Translations under genes and position numbers: made by a program
The notes under the pieces: model-generated
The model's input: only the letters and a program-made list of their open reading frames with translations
Told to the model about the DNA's origin: nothing
Database searches by the model: none
Shown: one piece after another, positions 11,646 through 25,747 of the stretch
How the letters are laid out: each line of letters opens with the position of its first letter
Position numbering within the stretch: the first letter of the stretch is position 1
Assembly (NCBI GenBank): GCA_009792885.1
Contig: WMCF01000150.1
Coordinates: forward strand, 665,358-729,357
Source: Eremophila alpestris peregrina
Taxonomy: Eukaryota; Chordata; Aves; Passeriformes; Alaudidae
Direction of reading: 5' to 3'
Length of the DNA: 64,000 nt

Positions 11646-14402
11646 ACACCCTGGCCCAGAATCCTGCCTTCCCAGGAGTTTTTGGGAAGGGAGTCCTGCT
11701 GTCCTGGGCCTGTCTGTCCCACAGGGAGAGGGAACAGGAACCTTCACAGGCTGGAGGCAGGTGACTCAGGGATTTGTGGCTGCTCCACACCAAAGGCTGC
11801 GGGGTGCAGCTGCCTACGTGGCTGCCTTCAAAGGCTTGGGGAGGAGGCGGCAGGTCCTGGCACGTCCTGCCCAAAACCAGCCCCGTTTGGGAGGGCAAGT
11901 CGGAGCTGGAAGAGGTCAGGGTGCGGCTTCCGTGAGCCAGGGCCAGGGGGACGGGAGGGATGGGGACCCTGAGCAGCCTGGGACCCAGGTGGGGCTTTGC
12001 CAGGAGCTGGGGGACAAGGGATGGAGGCAGGGAGCCAGCTGGGAGGGGATGGGGTTCCCTGGATCTGCTGGAGTGCTCGGGAAGGAGGCACAGGGGAGTT
12101 AGGCACCTGCAGGGGGTTTGACAGCACAGTTTGTCACATCCCTGGTGGGAAGGAGCCCTGCCACAGCCTCGGGTGCCTTCACACAGAGCCAGGGTGACCC
12201 CAATGGCCATCCCTGCTTGGGAAGAGCTGCTGCTCAGCCCTGACTCCCTTGGGAAAGATGTGCTCCTTCCCTTCCCTCTGCCCACATACAAACACACACC
12301 CAAACACCATTTCCCTTCCCTTGGGTTTGCTGTGGGCATCTGAGGAAGATGCAGGGAAATGAGGGGACCACAGGGAGTAAGAGCTTGGTAGGATGTGGAC
12401 AGACAGAGATGAGGGATCTGCCTCTCTGCTGTGTTGGGGATGGAAAAACAACAACTTCAAACCCTGCTGAAGTTCCTTGGATTTCGCAGCGGTGTCATCC
12501 AGGTGGGAGGTTTGCAGTTGCACAGGCACTGCCCCAGCCCAGACATGGGTGCAGGGGAGTTATCCCCACTGCCATAAAACTGCAGGGCAGCTCTCACCCA
12601 AGAATTTAATCTAGCAGAGCATCAGCAGGAGCCTGGTGAGACATCCCAGCCCCACTGTGGGACTTGCTTTGCACACTGGCCATTCCTTGGCTGGTGCTCT
12701 GCTTGCAGGTAATTAAAATGGCTTAACCCAGCAGCTGCCTGCAGATGGTTTGTCTTTATGCCCAAGGGACCCTGCCCTCTGTGTCTGCTCCAGGGAACCC
12801 CCTCTCTGCAAGGCAGGTTTGGAGGATAAAAAGATTTCATTCCACAGGCAGAGAGTGAAGGCAGAAACTCAAATGCCTTTTTCGAAAATCAGGGCAGTGG
12901 AAAAAAAAAAGAAGGCATGGGAGAAGAGCAAATCCTGGGGATGTGAAAGGGCTGGGGGTTTGTAGATGCTGCCAGGAGAGAATTCTGAGTGTTTCTCTGT
13001 ATATCTGGAGTATTCCCAGAGCAAGCAGTGCAATTACTTTGGATTCACACTTTGCCACGGAGTTGTCAGGCCCGAGGTTCCAACCCCAAAGGGCTCTGTG
13101 CAGACTTGCAGATGGGTTGTTGTGCTTTCCCAGGGGATGTGGAAGCTCTGAGAGGAAAAGGCCACGCTGACTTTGCTGAGGGCAGCTGTAAACTTCCTCT
13201 TCCTCTTGGGCTTTGTGTTGCTTCCCTGTCTGAGTGCTCCGCTTGGGGACATCCCCAGCAAAACGTCCCGGTCCTTGTCTGGGTGTTTGTGGGGCCTGGA
13301 TGGCCCCCAGGGCTGGGAACAGCCGTGGGGAGCACTCTGGGCTCCCTCTCAGCTCATGAAGATCACTCTGGGCTCCCTCTCAGCTCACCCTGAGAAGAGC
13401 CTGTTGTTTTCCTTTCCAGGGCTGTTGTTTCTCTCTGATGGGATCTCTCCCGAGGAAGGTGTGTCCCTCCCCTAAATGCAGGCTCTTCCTTTCCCTTTGG
13501 GGCACGTCCTTCTCATGCTCTGTTTGCTCCATCCCTGTGGGTCAGGGTGACCTCAGGTGCAGAACCCACCTTGGCACACTTGCACTGATCTCCTCTCCCC
13601 CTTCTTGGTCTGCTGAGAGTTCCCTGTGCCACAGCCCTGGTGTTGTGACAGCATCACAAACAGGAGGTTCTGGAGCCTGGAAGAAAGTTTTGGGTTATTT
13701 GCTGCCTCCTCTCAGAGTTTTTACAGGCACAGTGGCTGAGACCTCCACCCTTCACTGCAGATTGAGCCTTTGAACTCTCCAAGCCCTGCACTAACAGGGG
13801 TTAATGACATTTATCTACACACTTATCTTCTTCTCCACTGCCTCCTGTCACTCTGGAGTTACCTCCAGTAACATTTGAGGCACTCAGGTGACATAAACTC
13901 TTTTTCCAGGACAGGACAATTACAGTTCAAACAGGTTCAGAATCTCCTTTTAGTCTCTTTTTCCCTTATAATTAATTTACCATTCATTTAATACCCACAT
14001 GCTTATTTCTGGAAGTCTTCCTCCACTACTATTCTGGTCAGTTTTCCACCAGATTTGAAATGGGACTTTTTGTCCTCTTTCCTCTTGCCATTAGCTATTT
14101 ATATCCCCCCATCCATCTCCTTAGGTAGCCAAGCATCCAGCTGTGTTCTCTCAGTCACTTTGTCCCTGAGCAACAAGTGGAGATGGTTCTGAGCAGTTCT
14201 TGGCTGGAGCAGAGGTGACAAACAAGTGACACTGGGAGCAGCCCCAGCCCAGCTGCCACGTCCAGAGGTGGTGGAGCACCAAGGGGAGCCACAGCCAGGC
14301 TGCTCCCATCCTCCTGGGGAGGAGTTCTTGTCTCCCAGGGATTCTTTCTGCACAATTCCTCCTTTCCTTCCTCACCTGAGAGATGATCCTGGCATGGCAG
14401 GT

Positions 14403-14580
14403 CAAGGCATGGAGTCACAGCATGCTTTGGGCTGGAAGGGACCTTAAAAACCATTTAATTCCTCACCCTGCCACGGGCAGGGACATCTTCCCCTGAGCCC
14501 CATCCAGCCTCACCCTGGACACTTGCAGGGATGGAGAGTCCAGAACCTCTCTGGGCAAAGCCCAGCCCATCTCCCCTCCA
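14403..14580 (-). mobile_element. CR1 LINE 3' fragment, antisense
   Basis: Read on the + strand, gggctggaagggacctt, then caccctgccacgggcaggga, catcttcccctgagccccat, ccagcctcaccctggacact and tctctgggcaaa is the reverse complement of the bird CR1 3' region in the correct order. Confidence 0.88.
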
Positions 14581-17084
14581 GGCTGCTCCTGCCTCCAGTG
14601 TTTTGTCCCCAGAGCCATTTCCCCCATCCTGAGCACTCTCCTGATGGAGCACGGAGCAGCTCCTGTGGGAAATGTGGGTTTTTGGAGCATCCATCCTCAC
14701 TCCAGCCCTTGGGGGGAGTGCTGTGTTGGGGAAGGTGCTCAGGAGTTTCCAGCTTTTCCAAGATAAAAGTTCTCATGGAATCCTGGAGGACCCTTTCATT
14801 CCTTCATTCTTCCTCCCACCAGGAGAGCTGGCTGACATTTTGGGGGTAAAGTTTGTCTTAAAATATGCACAGTGTTCTGGGAGGAACTGCGTCCATACTG
14901 TCACGTCTGCTAAAAACACGTTATAGTCTGGTTTGTGTTTTCTCTCCCTCTCTCTTTGCCCCCAAATCTGAAAGGAACAGGAGTTCTCTCCCCTGGAGTT
15001 GTTGGAGAGAGGAGAGGCAGCAGCAGCAGACGCAGGAGGAGGAGGAGGTGGGCACACAGGCAGGTGCAGGGTGGGAGCAAATCCGTCTGGCAGGAAGGAG
15101 GAATCGACAGGGAATCCAGAGGGAGAGAGGTGCTGGAGCAGGGGCTGTGGGTCCCACACAGCTTGGAGGGCTGGCCCAAGCCCCCAGCCAACTCCTCACC
15201 CAGGGACAGGGTGGGATGAGACCCCAGGAGAGGATGAATCCAGATGGATCCGAGCCTGGAGTGGGCTGTGGGAAGTGAAGGTGGGGAGAGGCACGGGGAG
15301 GTGATTTGAGTTTGGGGGTGAGAGCTGTTGGAAAGGTCAGCTCTGGGGATGACTCAGGCAGGAGGGGCTGGCAGAGGGGGAATGCTGGGCGTTTCAGGGG
15401 GAGTTCTCCTTCTGCTCTGAGGCTGTCGTTTGGAAACTGCCACAGAAAGGAAATTTCAAAAGAAAACTCTGGCCTGGCTTCATCCAAAAATGTCCCCATT
15501 CCCTGGCAACCAAAGCATCCCATCCTGGCTGCTCTCCTGGTCGGTGTTCTACCATAATGCCATGTAATAGAAACGAGAATCCACAAGGAAAAACCATTTC
15601 AAACTTATCAAAAGGGCTTTTTATTGTTTTTGTTTTTTTTTTTTTAATCGAATTTTGCCAAAATCAGCACGTTCCAGTAGATGGTTTTGGCTTGGACTAA
15701 GTGACACTTTCCATCAGAAAAATATGCTGTGCTGGAGGATTTCCCACCAGCTCTGGTTATTTGTTCATAGCATGCTTCCCATTCCTGTGGCAGCCCCCAG
15801 TTTGAGCTGGGACAAAGCACACAGGAGTCCCCTGAGAGCAGTTGACCTCCTGGTCTTTGGAGGACCAGGATGACTCCCTGGAGCTCTCCCCAGTGGCACA
15901 GGAGAATCCATCTGGCATCCACACCCTTCTGCACGTGGCTTGCTGCTCCCTGAGAAGGGAACAGGGAGCCTGGTGCTGATGCAGTCGAACAAAAGTCAAT
16001 GAAAATCAATAAAACCTGTCAATGAAGGCCAAGTGAGCTGTTTAACCCTGAGAATCCAGGCCTGGTTTCTCCAGCAGGAGGCTGGGAATGGGGGAGTTGC
16101 TCTTGGCTTGCTCCATCCTGCTGCCTGCTCGTGGATCTCCACGGGGAGCTGATTGCTTTTTGGTCCTGCCTTGTCTCTCATGAATCAACACTCAGGGAAC
16201 AGTTTTAGGGCAAATGTGTGATTCCAGCCTGCCACAGGCATCCAAAGCTGTTGGGATCCCACCCTTCCTGTGAAGGCAGAGCTGGGGTAAAAGTGAAGCA
16301 CCCCCCAAAAGCAGCCCAGTGTGGAGGGTGGTGTTTGAAGGGACCCCTTTGTCCCTGGGCACTGAGGCACCCAGCACTGGTGTCACTCCACCTCCTCAGG
16401 GACACTTGTCACCAACCTCCCCTGAGTGTCCCAGCACAACCCAACTCCTCCCTGGAAGCACAAATCCACTTTTCTTGGAGAATGGGATAATCAGGCATGG
16501 AGAAATCTTTAATTTCTCTTCCTGGCAGTTCACCTGTGTCCCTCATTGCAGTACAATCACTGAGGAGATACAACTTCTGAGTCCCCAGTTGGCTCAGCAG
16601 AAGGAGCAATGCTCCCACTGAGAGGGAAATGGGAGTTTGTGGACTCCTCCCTGCAGCACAAATCATCTTTTTTTTTTCTGCAGAATTCCCTGCTCCTCCT
16701 GCCTTGCCCTCTGCTCTGCCCCCTCCTCAGCCTTTGCTGCCTCTTCACCTTTCTGGGCAGGGAAGAGAGGCTGTGCCTGTGTTGGTGTCCCAGGAAAGCA
16801 AAGCCCAGGCACTCCAGAGGACGGGGTGGGGAGCGTGACCCGTGCTGGGAGGTCTCCCTGCCGGGCTCTGACCCTCCCTCCCTGCTTTCCTCCCCCATCC
16901 CGTGCTCAGCCTGGTTTAATGGGTGGTCTTGTCACTTGTTTACAGTCCTGGCTCCTGCAGGCCCCTCTAAAGCTCAGCAATCATTCCTCAGACAGCCTGG
17001 ATGGAGCTTGGGACCTTAATGGATGCGAGAGCATCTCCACCCAGCATGGGGGGTCACAGGATCATCCCCTTTCACCCCCTGACA

Positions 17085-17255
17085 CGGGCTGGGAGACTTT
17101 GCATCATCCCAGGTTGCTCCCAGCCCTGTCCAACCTGTCCTGGGTCACTTCCAGGGATGGGGCAGCCACAGTTTCTCTGGGCACCCTGTGCCAGTCTCTC
17201 AAAGTAAAGAATTTCCTCCTAAAATCTAACCTAACCCCACTCTTTTCCAGTATGT
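17085..17255 (-). mobile_element. CR1 LINE 3' fragment, antisense
   Basis: The + strand reads caggttgctcccagccctgt, ccaacctgtcctgggtcact, tccagggatggggcagccac, tctctgggcaccctgtgcca, then aaagtaaagaatttcctcct and aaaatctaacctaacccc, a clear reverse complement of CR1, better preserved than the others. Confidence 0.9.
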
Positions 17256-18753
17256 GGAATATTGCAGAAATGTGGGGCTGGCTTTGCTCAGAGGGTGAAT
17301 GGGACACTCACCCCCAGCCTCAAAAGTCTCTCCTCATTTCTGGCGTGTCCTGAGCACAAAATCTCAGAGGTTTGGTTGCAAGCAGTTTTTCCCAGCTGTG
17401 AGCCACGTTTTGGGATCGTTTAGTGGAGCTCCTGACTGGGCAATGTGAAGTTTTCCACGGCTCATGCCTATTAAATGGATTTTCCACTTGGTCTCCCTCC
17501 GTTTCCTCCGCCATGGAAATGAGGGTGACTTTGCCATTTGCATGAGTGGAGGGTGGGGCTGTGGGGCCCACAAATGTCTCCATCCCTTCTTCCCGGGGGG
17601 AGAATCGCCACCGTCCCCTGCGGATCCCCACCTGGAGCCAGGTGAGATTGCCGGTGCTTGCCTGGGTGGCCTTGGGCACATCTCTTTTGTCATTCAGCAC
17701 CGCCGATTTCCCCACCCCTGAAAGCAGGGGTAATAACGCTTTCCTGCCTCTCGGGGTGTTGGAGGATTAATTAGTTGCTGTTTGAAAAGCCTTTTGAAGA
17801 TGCAAAGCGCTTTTTTTTTTTTTTTTGCCATAAATATGCAGAGTGATTCCTGCAGATGGGGCCCAGGTAGGAGCTGTGTGTGCCCCTGCTCTGTGGCGAT
17901 CATAAACCCTGGAAGAAGGGAAATTTGCGGGAATTCCTTGCACAGGGGCTGGGTGATAAGAAAGCTGCAGCAGCAACAGGCTGCAAATCAAGCAGAGCAC
18001 TGAATTTGGGGTGGTTTGCACTCACTCTTCTTTCTGGGCTGTTGTTCACGGGCAGGAATCCTTAAAAAACCCAGAGAAAGCTGGGAGGTCTGAGCCTTTC
18101 CCATCTCCCTGCAGAGATAACTCTAGGGCAAGATAAAAGCACATTAAAAGAGGAATCACAGGCAGGGAGCCAGCGAGGGGTGTCTGTCCATTGCATCTGT
18201 TGGTGCCATGTTTGCATTTGTCTTGTTTGCAAAGCTTTTCCCCACTTGTCAGCCACCAGAACGTATATCACATTCTCCTGGTTACAAAAAAAACCCCAAA
18301 AAACTTGCTTGTTTCCATCTTTCCAAACAAATTACAGAAGAACAGAGCGTGGCATTCCTTCTTGCAGAGAGAGGGAAACAACATTTCTTTTTAACTTCGG
18401 GAGATAGTGAGATATCAGCAATATGTTATATCCTGAGAGATAATGGGAGGAAAGCAAAGCCACAGGCAGAAAGCTGTGACTGTTAAACGCGAATTTCAGC
18501 TGTAGGAAAGTCGGAGTTTTGATCTTGTCCATGAAAATTACAGGGCTGGCCAGCACCAGGGTGGTTTGGCAGGGATGCATTCCCCACCACTTTTTGGACA
18601 AGAAGGGCCGGCGTTTGGATCTTTGATAATTTCCTGTGACCGGGCATCTCTGCTGATGAAAGAGGCTTGGTTTGAGTGGGGACAGAGGGAATTGGCTGCT
18701 GGGGCCAGCCAGAGGAGGCTGCCAGCGATTAACCCTGGCACTGAAGTCACGCC

Positions 18754-18808
18754 TGAGTCAGCGGAGTTTCGGCTTTGTCCCGTTCCCATTGTGGAGGCGA
18801 GTGAGTCA
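18754..18808. promoter_or_regulatory. Pair of perfect AP-1 sites
   Basis: tgagtcagc at 18754 (also a half MARE) and tgagtca at 18802, 48 bp apart, with cccattgtgg (SOX-like) between them. Two perfect heptamers close together are suggestive of an enhancer, but function is inference. Confidence 0.25.
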
Positions 18809-21800
18809 CTGCCTGCTCCAGCCCTGAGAGCTCCCCCATTTCCTGCTCCAGCTCCGAGCCCACAGACCAGCCAGGGAAGGCAGCATCTGATGTTCTCTCG
18901 TTTTTGTTTTTTTTTCTGTGCCATCAGGTTTATTTTTGTTTTTATTGGCTCTCTTCAGTCTCAAGTCCCCTCGTTTGGGAAATGAGGCTCTCCATGGGTT
19001 GCTATCTTGATCCCCTCTTCACAGCTCCTCATTAAATCCCTCCTCCTCAGCACCTGGAGAGCTCTAACAGCGAGGAGACTCAGCACTGGACCAGAACTCC
19101 TTGAACAACATCCAAGGCAACAAGGAAGTCCAAGAAAGAGGCAGAGCAGAGCAAACACTTGTGTGCTTTTGGGGACTCGGCCCATCAAGATAAGGTCTCA
19201 GGACAGTCTCAGCTTAATTAGCTCCCATCTTCTCAAAGCTCCAGCTTCTTTCCCTTCCTCCACACTCGATTTTCCAGCTTTTCTTCCCCACCCAACCACC
19301 AAATAAGCATTGGCTCTGCTTGTGGTCCCCTTTCTTTTGCTTACAGGTTAGAATTGGTAAGCAAAAACACCTTGTGTTTTTTTTTTTTCCTTGCTGGCAG
19401 GCAACGAGATGATTCTTCTGGAGAGAATAGTCTTGGATTTGTGGTTCTTTGTCTTCCTGCTTTTCCTGGTGCAGAATGTCATCCTGGACTGGTGGAATAG
19501 TGGCTGGGGATGAGAAGAGGCAGGCTGGAGTGTGGTGGTGGAGACACAAAGAGGGGCAGGAAGATTTTTAAGGCTACAGTGGAAAGAGGGCAAATCAAAG
19601 AAAGGCACAAGCATTGACCAGCTGGAGGGACAATCCTGGAGACAGGCAGTGGGGAGAGATGGAGATGTGACGTGGAAATTGCAGGAGAAAGGAGATTGGG
19701 GTGGTGAGACACTGGACAGGAGTGAGGCAGAGCACACAGAGCTGAGGAAGGGGCTGGAGTCACATCCAGCCCAAAAGGAGAGGGGCAATGGGCTCTGGGG
19801 CACAAAGGGACAAAGACAGGCTCTGTGTGTGTGTGTGTGCTCAGGTGTGTGGGAGCTGGCACAGGGTGCCAGGATTAGCTGCGTGCGGCCGGGGCGGGCC
19901 GGGCCCTTTGTGCTTTGTTGCTGAGCATGGGCTTTGGGAGCTTTATTGCAGGAAGGCCTTTCCCAGTGCTGTGTCAGCTCTTTCTGCAGGAGCCCGGCTC
20001 TGCCAGCCTCCCTGCTCTTGCCATGGGGCATGTTCCCCTCCCCGTGACTTGGGGGGTGAAGCAAAGCAGCTGTGAGAAAGGCAGGGAAGGAAGGGCAGGG
20101 AGTGAGAGCTGGGAGCAGAGGCAGGCTGCTGTTCCCATCCCGCTCCTCGGCTCTGCAGCCCTTTTTCCTGGCTGGATGCAGCTGGGGGTGTTTGCAAAGT
20201 TGGAAAAACTCGGGGTTTAGTCTGGTGGTCATCTCTGTCTCTTCAATCTGTGGCCCATCCCACCCTGGCCTCTGCTTTTCTTTCATCTCTTTCTGCAAGG
20301 AGCAGTGGGACAAGCATGGCCTTGCTCTTGTTTGGGTCCTGTGTGTGAATCCCAGCATTGCCTCAGTGACCAGGTTTCCCAAAGTGTAACAGGGAATAAG
20401 TGGAGCATGGATGGATCAGGCCCTTTGGGGAAGAGCTTTCACCCCAGGGGCTCCCGGGGCTGCTTTGTGCTCCATTTATCCCAAGAGGAAATCCTGCACG
20501 GGCAGGAGAAGGATTTATCCCAAAGGCAGCCAGTGATGGCCTGGCTGCAGACCTCACTCGATACAAGCCATTGACTTGGGATAAAATCATCTCTGCTCTG
20601 CTGCCACGGGCTGGATCTGGGTCTGAACCAGTGACCTGAGCAGAGGGCCCCGTGTTCCCCATTTGCAAGCCCCAGCCCAGCCCAGTCCTTTCTTGTTTGA
20701 GAGGGATTTATTTGGCTGGGGGCCAGGCGGGCCATTGTACAACGCTGCCATTTCCTGACAGCTCCCATCAATCTCTCCCAGCTCCCACTGGGAAGGGGGG
20801 GGAAGGGATGCCTGGGCGTGCAGTTTCTCTCTTGGGGTGCCCCCACCCCATCCCGGTGTTATCTCAGGCCTTTCATGTGCAGCCATGTCACCTGGAGCTA
20901 TAATCTTGCCACATCTCTCTCATCTTCCTTCTAAGGCTCTCCCTCCCCTCGTGTTGGAAACTCAAGTTTTACAATCCCTGTGGTGCTCAGGCTCTGCAGG
21001 AGTGAATCAGTGGATGACAGAGAGAGCCCCAGTTAAAGTCTGCTGCCACAGGAAGGGCCTGGGGGTGACTCACTGGAGCCCACTGACTCACTGGGAGCCC
21101 ACTCCTTCATCCCAACAGGCTCCCAGCAGGGCGAGGCAGGCCCTGTGCTCTTGGAAGAGCAGCAGGATCCTGATTTAAATGCCTGGCAATCAATGCAAAG
21201 CCTCCCTGGCAAGAGCAGAGCTACTAAACCAAATCTGTTGGCCAAGCGCCACCTCACACCTTTGCTTCTTGCCACCTGAAATTCCCCTGCTGGGATTTAG
21301 GATCTTCTTTCCCATGTTTCCCACCCTGCCTGACACACCTGGGATGTTCCATTGGGCTGTTGGAGGCTCTGCCCCACAAGAGCTGTGTTTCAGACCTTGT
21401 TTTCCTTTGGAAAGACGAGTTCAGGAACACCAGGAGAGAAATTTTGAAGTGCCACCAAGTGGAAAATTTTAGGTTCTTGTTCCTTCCCATTTTTCCTTCA
21501 TGGAAAACTTGCAGTGTGTGTGAGAGATGTGGGACCACGGATGGGACATCACTGCCCCTGGCCACGGGGCTGTCACCAAACCAGGTGCTTTTTGTGGGAG
21601 TTTGTGCAGGTTGAAGTGTGATGCAGTGGTTTGTCCTTCTGTAAGATCCCAGCTGCTGTGACTAAGGCTGTCAGGAGCCATCCCTGTGACACCTGCATCA
21701 GTCATGATATTGCCACACCAAAGGGTGGCTCATCACCCTCCTGCCAAGGGCTGTTTCAGTGCCCTCGGGGGGAGATGAGTATCAGGGAACAGGAGGGAGA

Positions 21801-22584
21801 GAAATCGGTGAGAGGCTCAGCTGAGGCAAGGTTGTGCAAAGCAGAGCGGAGTTCACATGGCTCTTAACAAAGAGGCATTGAGTGAGGTTGTGACAGAGCT
21901 CACCCAGAGCCTGGAGATCATTTCCAGAGCTTTCTACATGGGGGAGCAAGGACCTGATCTGCAGGTGTGGGAGCCTCGCTGGAACAGCACCTGCTGGGCT
22001 TTGAGGAGAAAGGGTTTTCAGGTCCAGGAGCTGCTCTGTCCCCAGTGCCCCTGCCAGCCAGGGAGTGCAGAGCTCCCCTCCCACCCTGAGTGCCCCAGGG
22101 CAGCCCGAGATGTGCACGGTGCCCCCGAGGCCCCGGGTGAATATCTGGGGTTGGGATCGTGGGGAAAGGCATCAGCACAAACCACTTCAGAGGCCGAGCT
22201 GGAGGAGGAGGATCTCCGAGGCCTGCACTAATGAGCTCTTGGCACCAGCGTGTCTTTGGCACACGGCTGGGCCCTCTTTGGTCCCTGACAAAAAAAAAAA
22301 TAACACCACAAAACTAATGAATAAAAAGGCAAGTGGGCAAGCTGTGACCTATCCAGCTAATCCCTGCTCGGGTGCTGGCTGCCCCTGGGAGGGGTCAGCG
22401 TGGACTGGTGGGCACTGGGAGGTCTGGCACAGGGTGTAAAAACACCAGGATCCATCCCAAGCTTTGTCCCCTGCCCTACCAACCACAGGGATGGTTCAGC
22501 AAAGGAGAAACACGGCGAACCCCAGCGCTTCACACACACACACATCCAGCTGAATTTATTCAAACCTCTCCAGAGGCTGATTAG

Positions 22585-22675
22585 TGATTTTATTTTCTCC
22601 TCCTCTGCCGGCCGTGCGTGCTCATTGCCATCAATTATCCATGCATTTGCCCTGATGAATTATTGAGTGTGTAAC
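22585..22675. promoter_or_regulatory. Candidate conserved non-coding element
   Basis: tcaattatccatgcatttgc and tgatgaattattgagtg sit in a low-repeat block with POU/homeobox-like cores beside the CpG-containing gccggccgtgcgtg. No coding potential seen. Confidence 0.25.
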
Positions 22676-25600
22676 GGGGCGAGGGAAGGCCCGCCAGCCC
22701 AGCTCAGTCACCTTGCAAACCAGCGTGGCAGCAGCCAAGTTTGCCCTCTGGCTTCTGATTTAGGACGGGAGGCTGATCCAGCAGCTTCCCCAAGCCCTTT
22801 CCTCCCTCTGTGCCCCTTCCTCATCGCTGCAGTGAGGTGTGGGCGCTCCCAGAGCAGAATGGGTGCGTTGTTTTCCTGATTTAAGGCTTGGGTGAGTGGA
22901 ACAGAAAGAGTTTTTCCTGTCTTGCAAAAGAGTTGTTCAGTCACCTGGAAAGGAAACGCCATTTCCGCGCTGTGTTTGGGGTTTTTCAGGGTGTTTTTTT
23001 GTTTGTTTTGTTTTGTTGTTTCTTCTGCCGGGTGTCTTTGGTTTTTTTTATTTGTTTTCCCTTTTCCCCTGGAGCCTCGAGAAAGTTTGGAATGTGTTTT
23101 TGTCAAAGCTGCTGCGTGTAAGGGCCTGAATCCCAGCTTTGGCAGCACTTGGCTGTTGGCAAGCTGTCCTCACTCAACTGGCACCAGCTTTTTCCCTGGC
23201 CAAAAGTCTGGCTCGTTTACACCTGGGCACAGGCAGGGTTCTGCAGGACCATTCCAGGTTCAGGATCAGGTTTATCAGCTCCAAAATCCACTTTTTCTGC
23301 AGTTTATGTCCGAGCCCAGCCCATATTGATGCATGGATGCCATGGCAGGTGGAGGGTCGAACTGGGAGTTGCTGCTGCTGCTCAAGGTCAAGATAAATAA
23401 GTTGATTTTTAAAAGGGTCAGTTCATTAATTTGCAGGGGAATCACAGCGTAGAGGAAGGGCACAGCAATGATGGATGGAGTGAGGGGCTGGACTGACCTC
23501 CCCTGTGCTATCCATCACATTCCCTGCTGGAATGGCTGTAGGTTGACTGACTTTATCTCCATTTAAGGGCCACATCTTGGCTGCCCATCAGTGGCGGCCT
23601 TCAGCCTGGCAGTGCCCACCCAGACATCCCAGGAGGGACAGCCAGCCCTGCAGAGGTGACTCTGAGGAGAAGCTGGTGGCTTTCCACCCTCTCCTCTCTG
23701 CACTTTCTCCTCTGCTGCTCCCGGGCACCTGGAGGAGAGGCTGAGCCGTGACTTCCCGCGGAGGAGCCGCTTTGCTGGGGTGTGGAAATGCCGGATCAAA
23801 GAGCCCCACGAGGGGATCAGGGAGCTTGTGGGGAGCAGAACCAGCTGTTGTGGGGAGCAGAGCCAGCTGTGCCAGCGCCCCAGCCCCAGGCAGGCCCTGC
23901 TGGGGGCTCTTGGTGGAAGAGGTGCTGATGACTCCCCCAGCCCTGGGAGAAGGAGGGAGTGCTGAGCACACCCACCCAGGCTGGGCCCTTCCCAAGGCCC
24001 TGGCTACGTGATTGAAGTGCTCCCCAGCAAGCTCCCACACGCTCTGGGGAGGCTCTGGAGCCTCCTGAGCCAGACTGCTTGGCAAAGCCGTTCCTCACCT
24101 CGGCGGGTGTGGGCAGTGCTGCGGGAGGCTCGCTCACCTGTGGGGTGGAAGGAGCAGCATATGCTGCACAGCGTGGTGGAGACATGTCCCCCTCCCCTCT
24201 CCACCCGTTCCTCCCTCAGATCCCTGCGTGGCCTCAGCTAAACCCAGCCTGTGCCCTCGTTTCATCAGGGAGGACGCTGTGGGCACTGGTGGAAAAAAGT
24301 CCTTGGCTGTGTCCTGCTGCTGGCACATCCTCCAGAGGGGAACCATGGACTTTCTCAGAGTGGGGACATCCCTGCCATGGACAAACCATGGGGAAAATGT
24401 CCCTGGCTGTGCTGGGAGGGGAAGGGTGCACCCTGCCAGCCCCCAGAGGACACGGTGGCTCTGTGTGTGCAGGCACATGAGGGCACCAGCGCTTTGCTGT
24501 GGCTGCCAGAAGCTCTGGAGAACATTCCTGAGCACCCAGCGGCAGTGCTGGGCTGTGGGGCTCGGCTCGGGGGAGCAGGGGGCAAGTCGACACAAAGCTC
24601 CGGAGGCCGAGTTTCGGTCAGAAGTGCTGATGGCTGTGGTCAGCTGGTGGCGTCTTGTGGCCAGGCCGGGCTGTTGGGGCTTGTCCTCAGGGTCACAGGA
24701 AGGAGAAGGGAGAAAGAAGAGGCGTGGCTGAGATGTGGGGATTAAGATAAGGCTGGGAACAGCAGGCAGGGAGTGAGGGGGCAGTGGGGTGTGGGTGGGT
24801 GCAGTGAGTTTTGTCTGCCTGCTCTTGTGTGTGTGTGAAACTGCAGGAAGGAGGCTCTTGGAGAAGTCCCAGGGCACGTCTGCCGCAGGGACCAACACTG
24901 AGGAGTTCATTTTAGCCTTGGACAGGGAGCCATTCATCCCTGCAAGAACAGAGTAGGGTGACATTTCTGTTAGGAGGTGCTGTCTTGTTTCTCTTGCTCT
25001 ACATTTTTCTTTCCCCAGCCCCTCTGCCTGTTCCATTACTCTTTCATGTTCCTCACTCTCTGTGCATCTTTCTTTCTTTTTTTTTTTTTATCCCTTTCTT
25101 TCCTCTTTTCCCTGGCTCCCAGAATCCATCCAATTGCAGATTCTCCCAGAAGCAAAACCCGCTTTTCTCGTTCTTACCACCTTGCCTCTCTATTGTATTT
25201 ATCACACAAATACTGGCTGTATAATTACCTGAGCATTATCTCTAAACACACAGATTAGGAAAAACCACAGTGGCAGCAAAGATGAATTTCAGGGTCAGTC
25301 TGGTGGGAGATACTTTTCTCCATCTGCCAGGGGATGAATCAACTGAGACAGAAGAGCTGTCATGAACTGCAGCTCCCACTTTTCAGGAGCACCTTCCACA
25401 GGATCAAGGTGCAAGGTTCCTAAATTCAGCCTCTTCTGGGGTTATGAAAAGGCCACAGAAACAACCTGGGTGATACAGGGAGATCATGCAAGGTGCAGAG
25501 GCAGTGCCTTAAAGCTGTTCTTGTATGGGAATGATTGCTGCCCTGAAATGAGGGTTGAGTCTTTGCAGCTCCTTTAATTACTGCTGCAGCTCCAATGGGA

Positions 25601-25747
25601 TTAAATGGATGTCTGAGTGTGTGTTAGCATATGTTGGGATGTGCTGTGCTGATAAACATCAGGGCTTCCACATGCCTGCAGACACACATGCCCTGCATAT
25701 TTACCCTAACTGATTCAGTGTCACCTGGAGCTGAGGACAAAAGGGAA

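Noticed and set aside
10975..12339. Open frame of 454 codons on the - strand
   Set aside because: It runs through 135 undetermined bases that were read as X and through a 43-bp tandem repeat; not a real coding region.
19348..20382. Open frame of 344 codons on the - strand
   Set aside because: Pro/Ser/His-rich composition of GC-biased non-coding DNA, no domain, no splice structure; opposite strand to NECTIN1 and in its intron.
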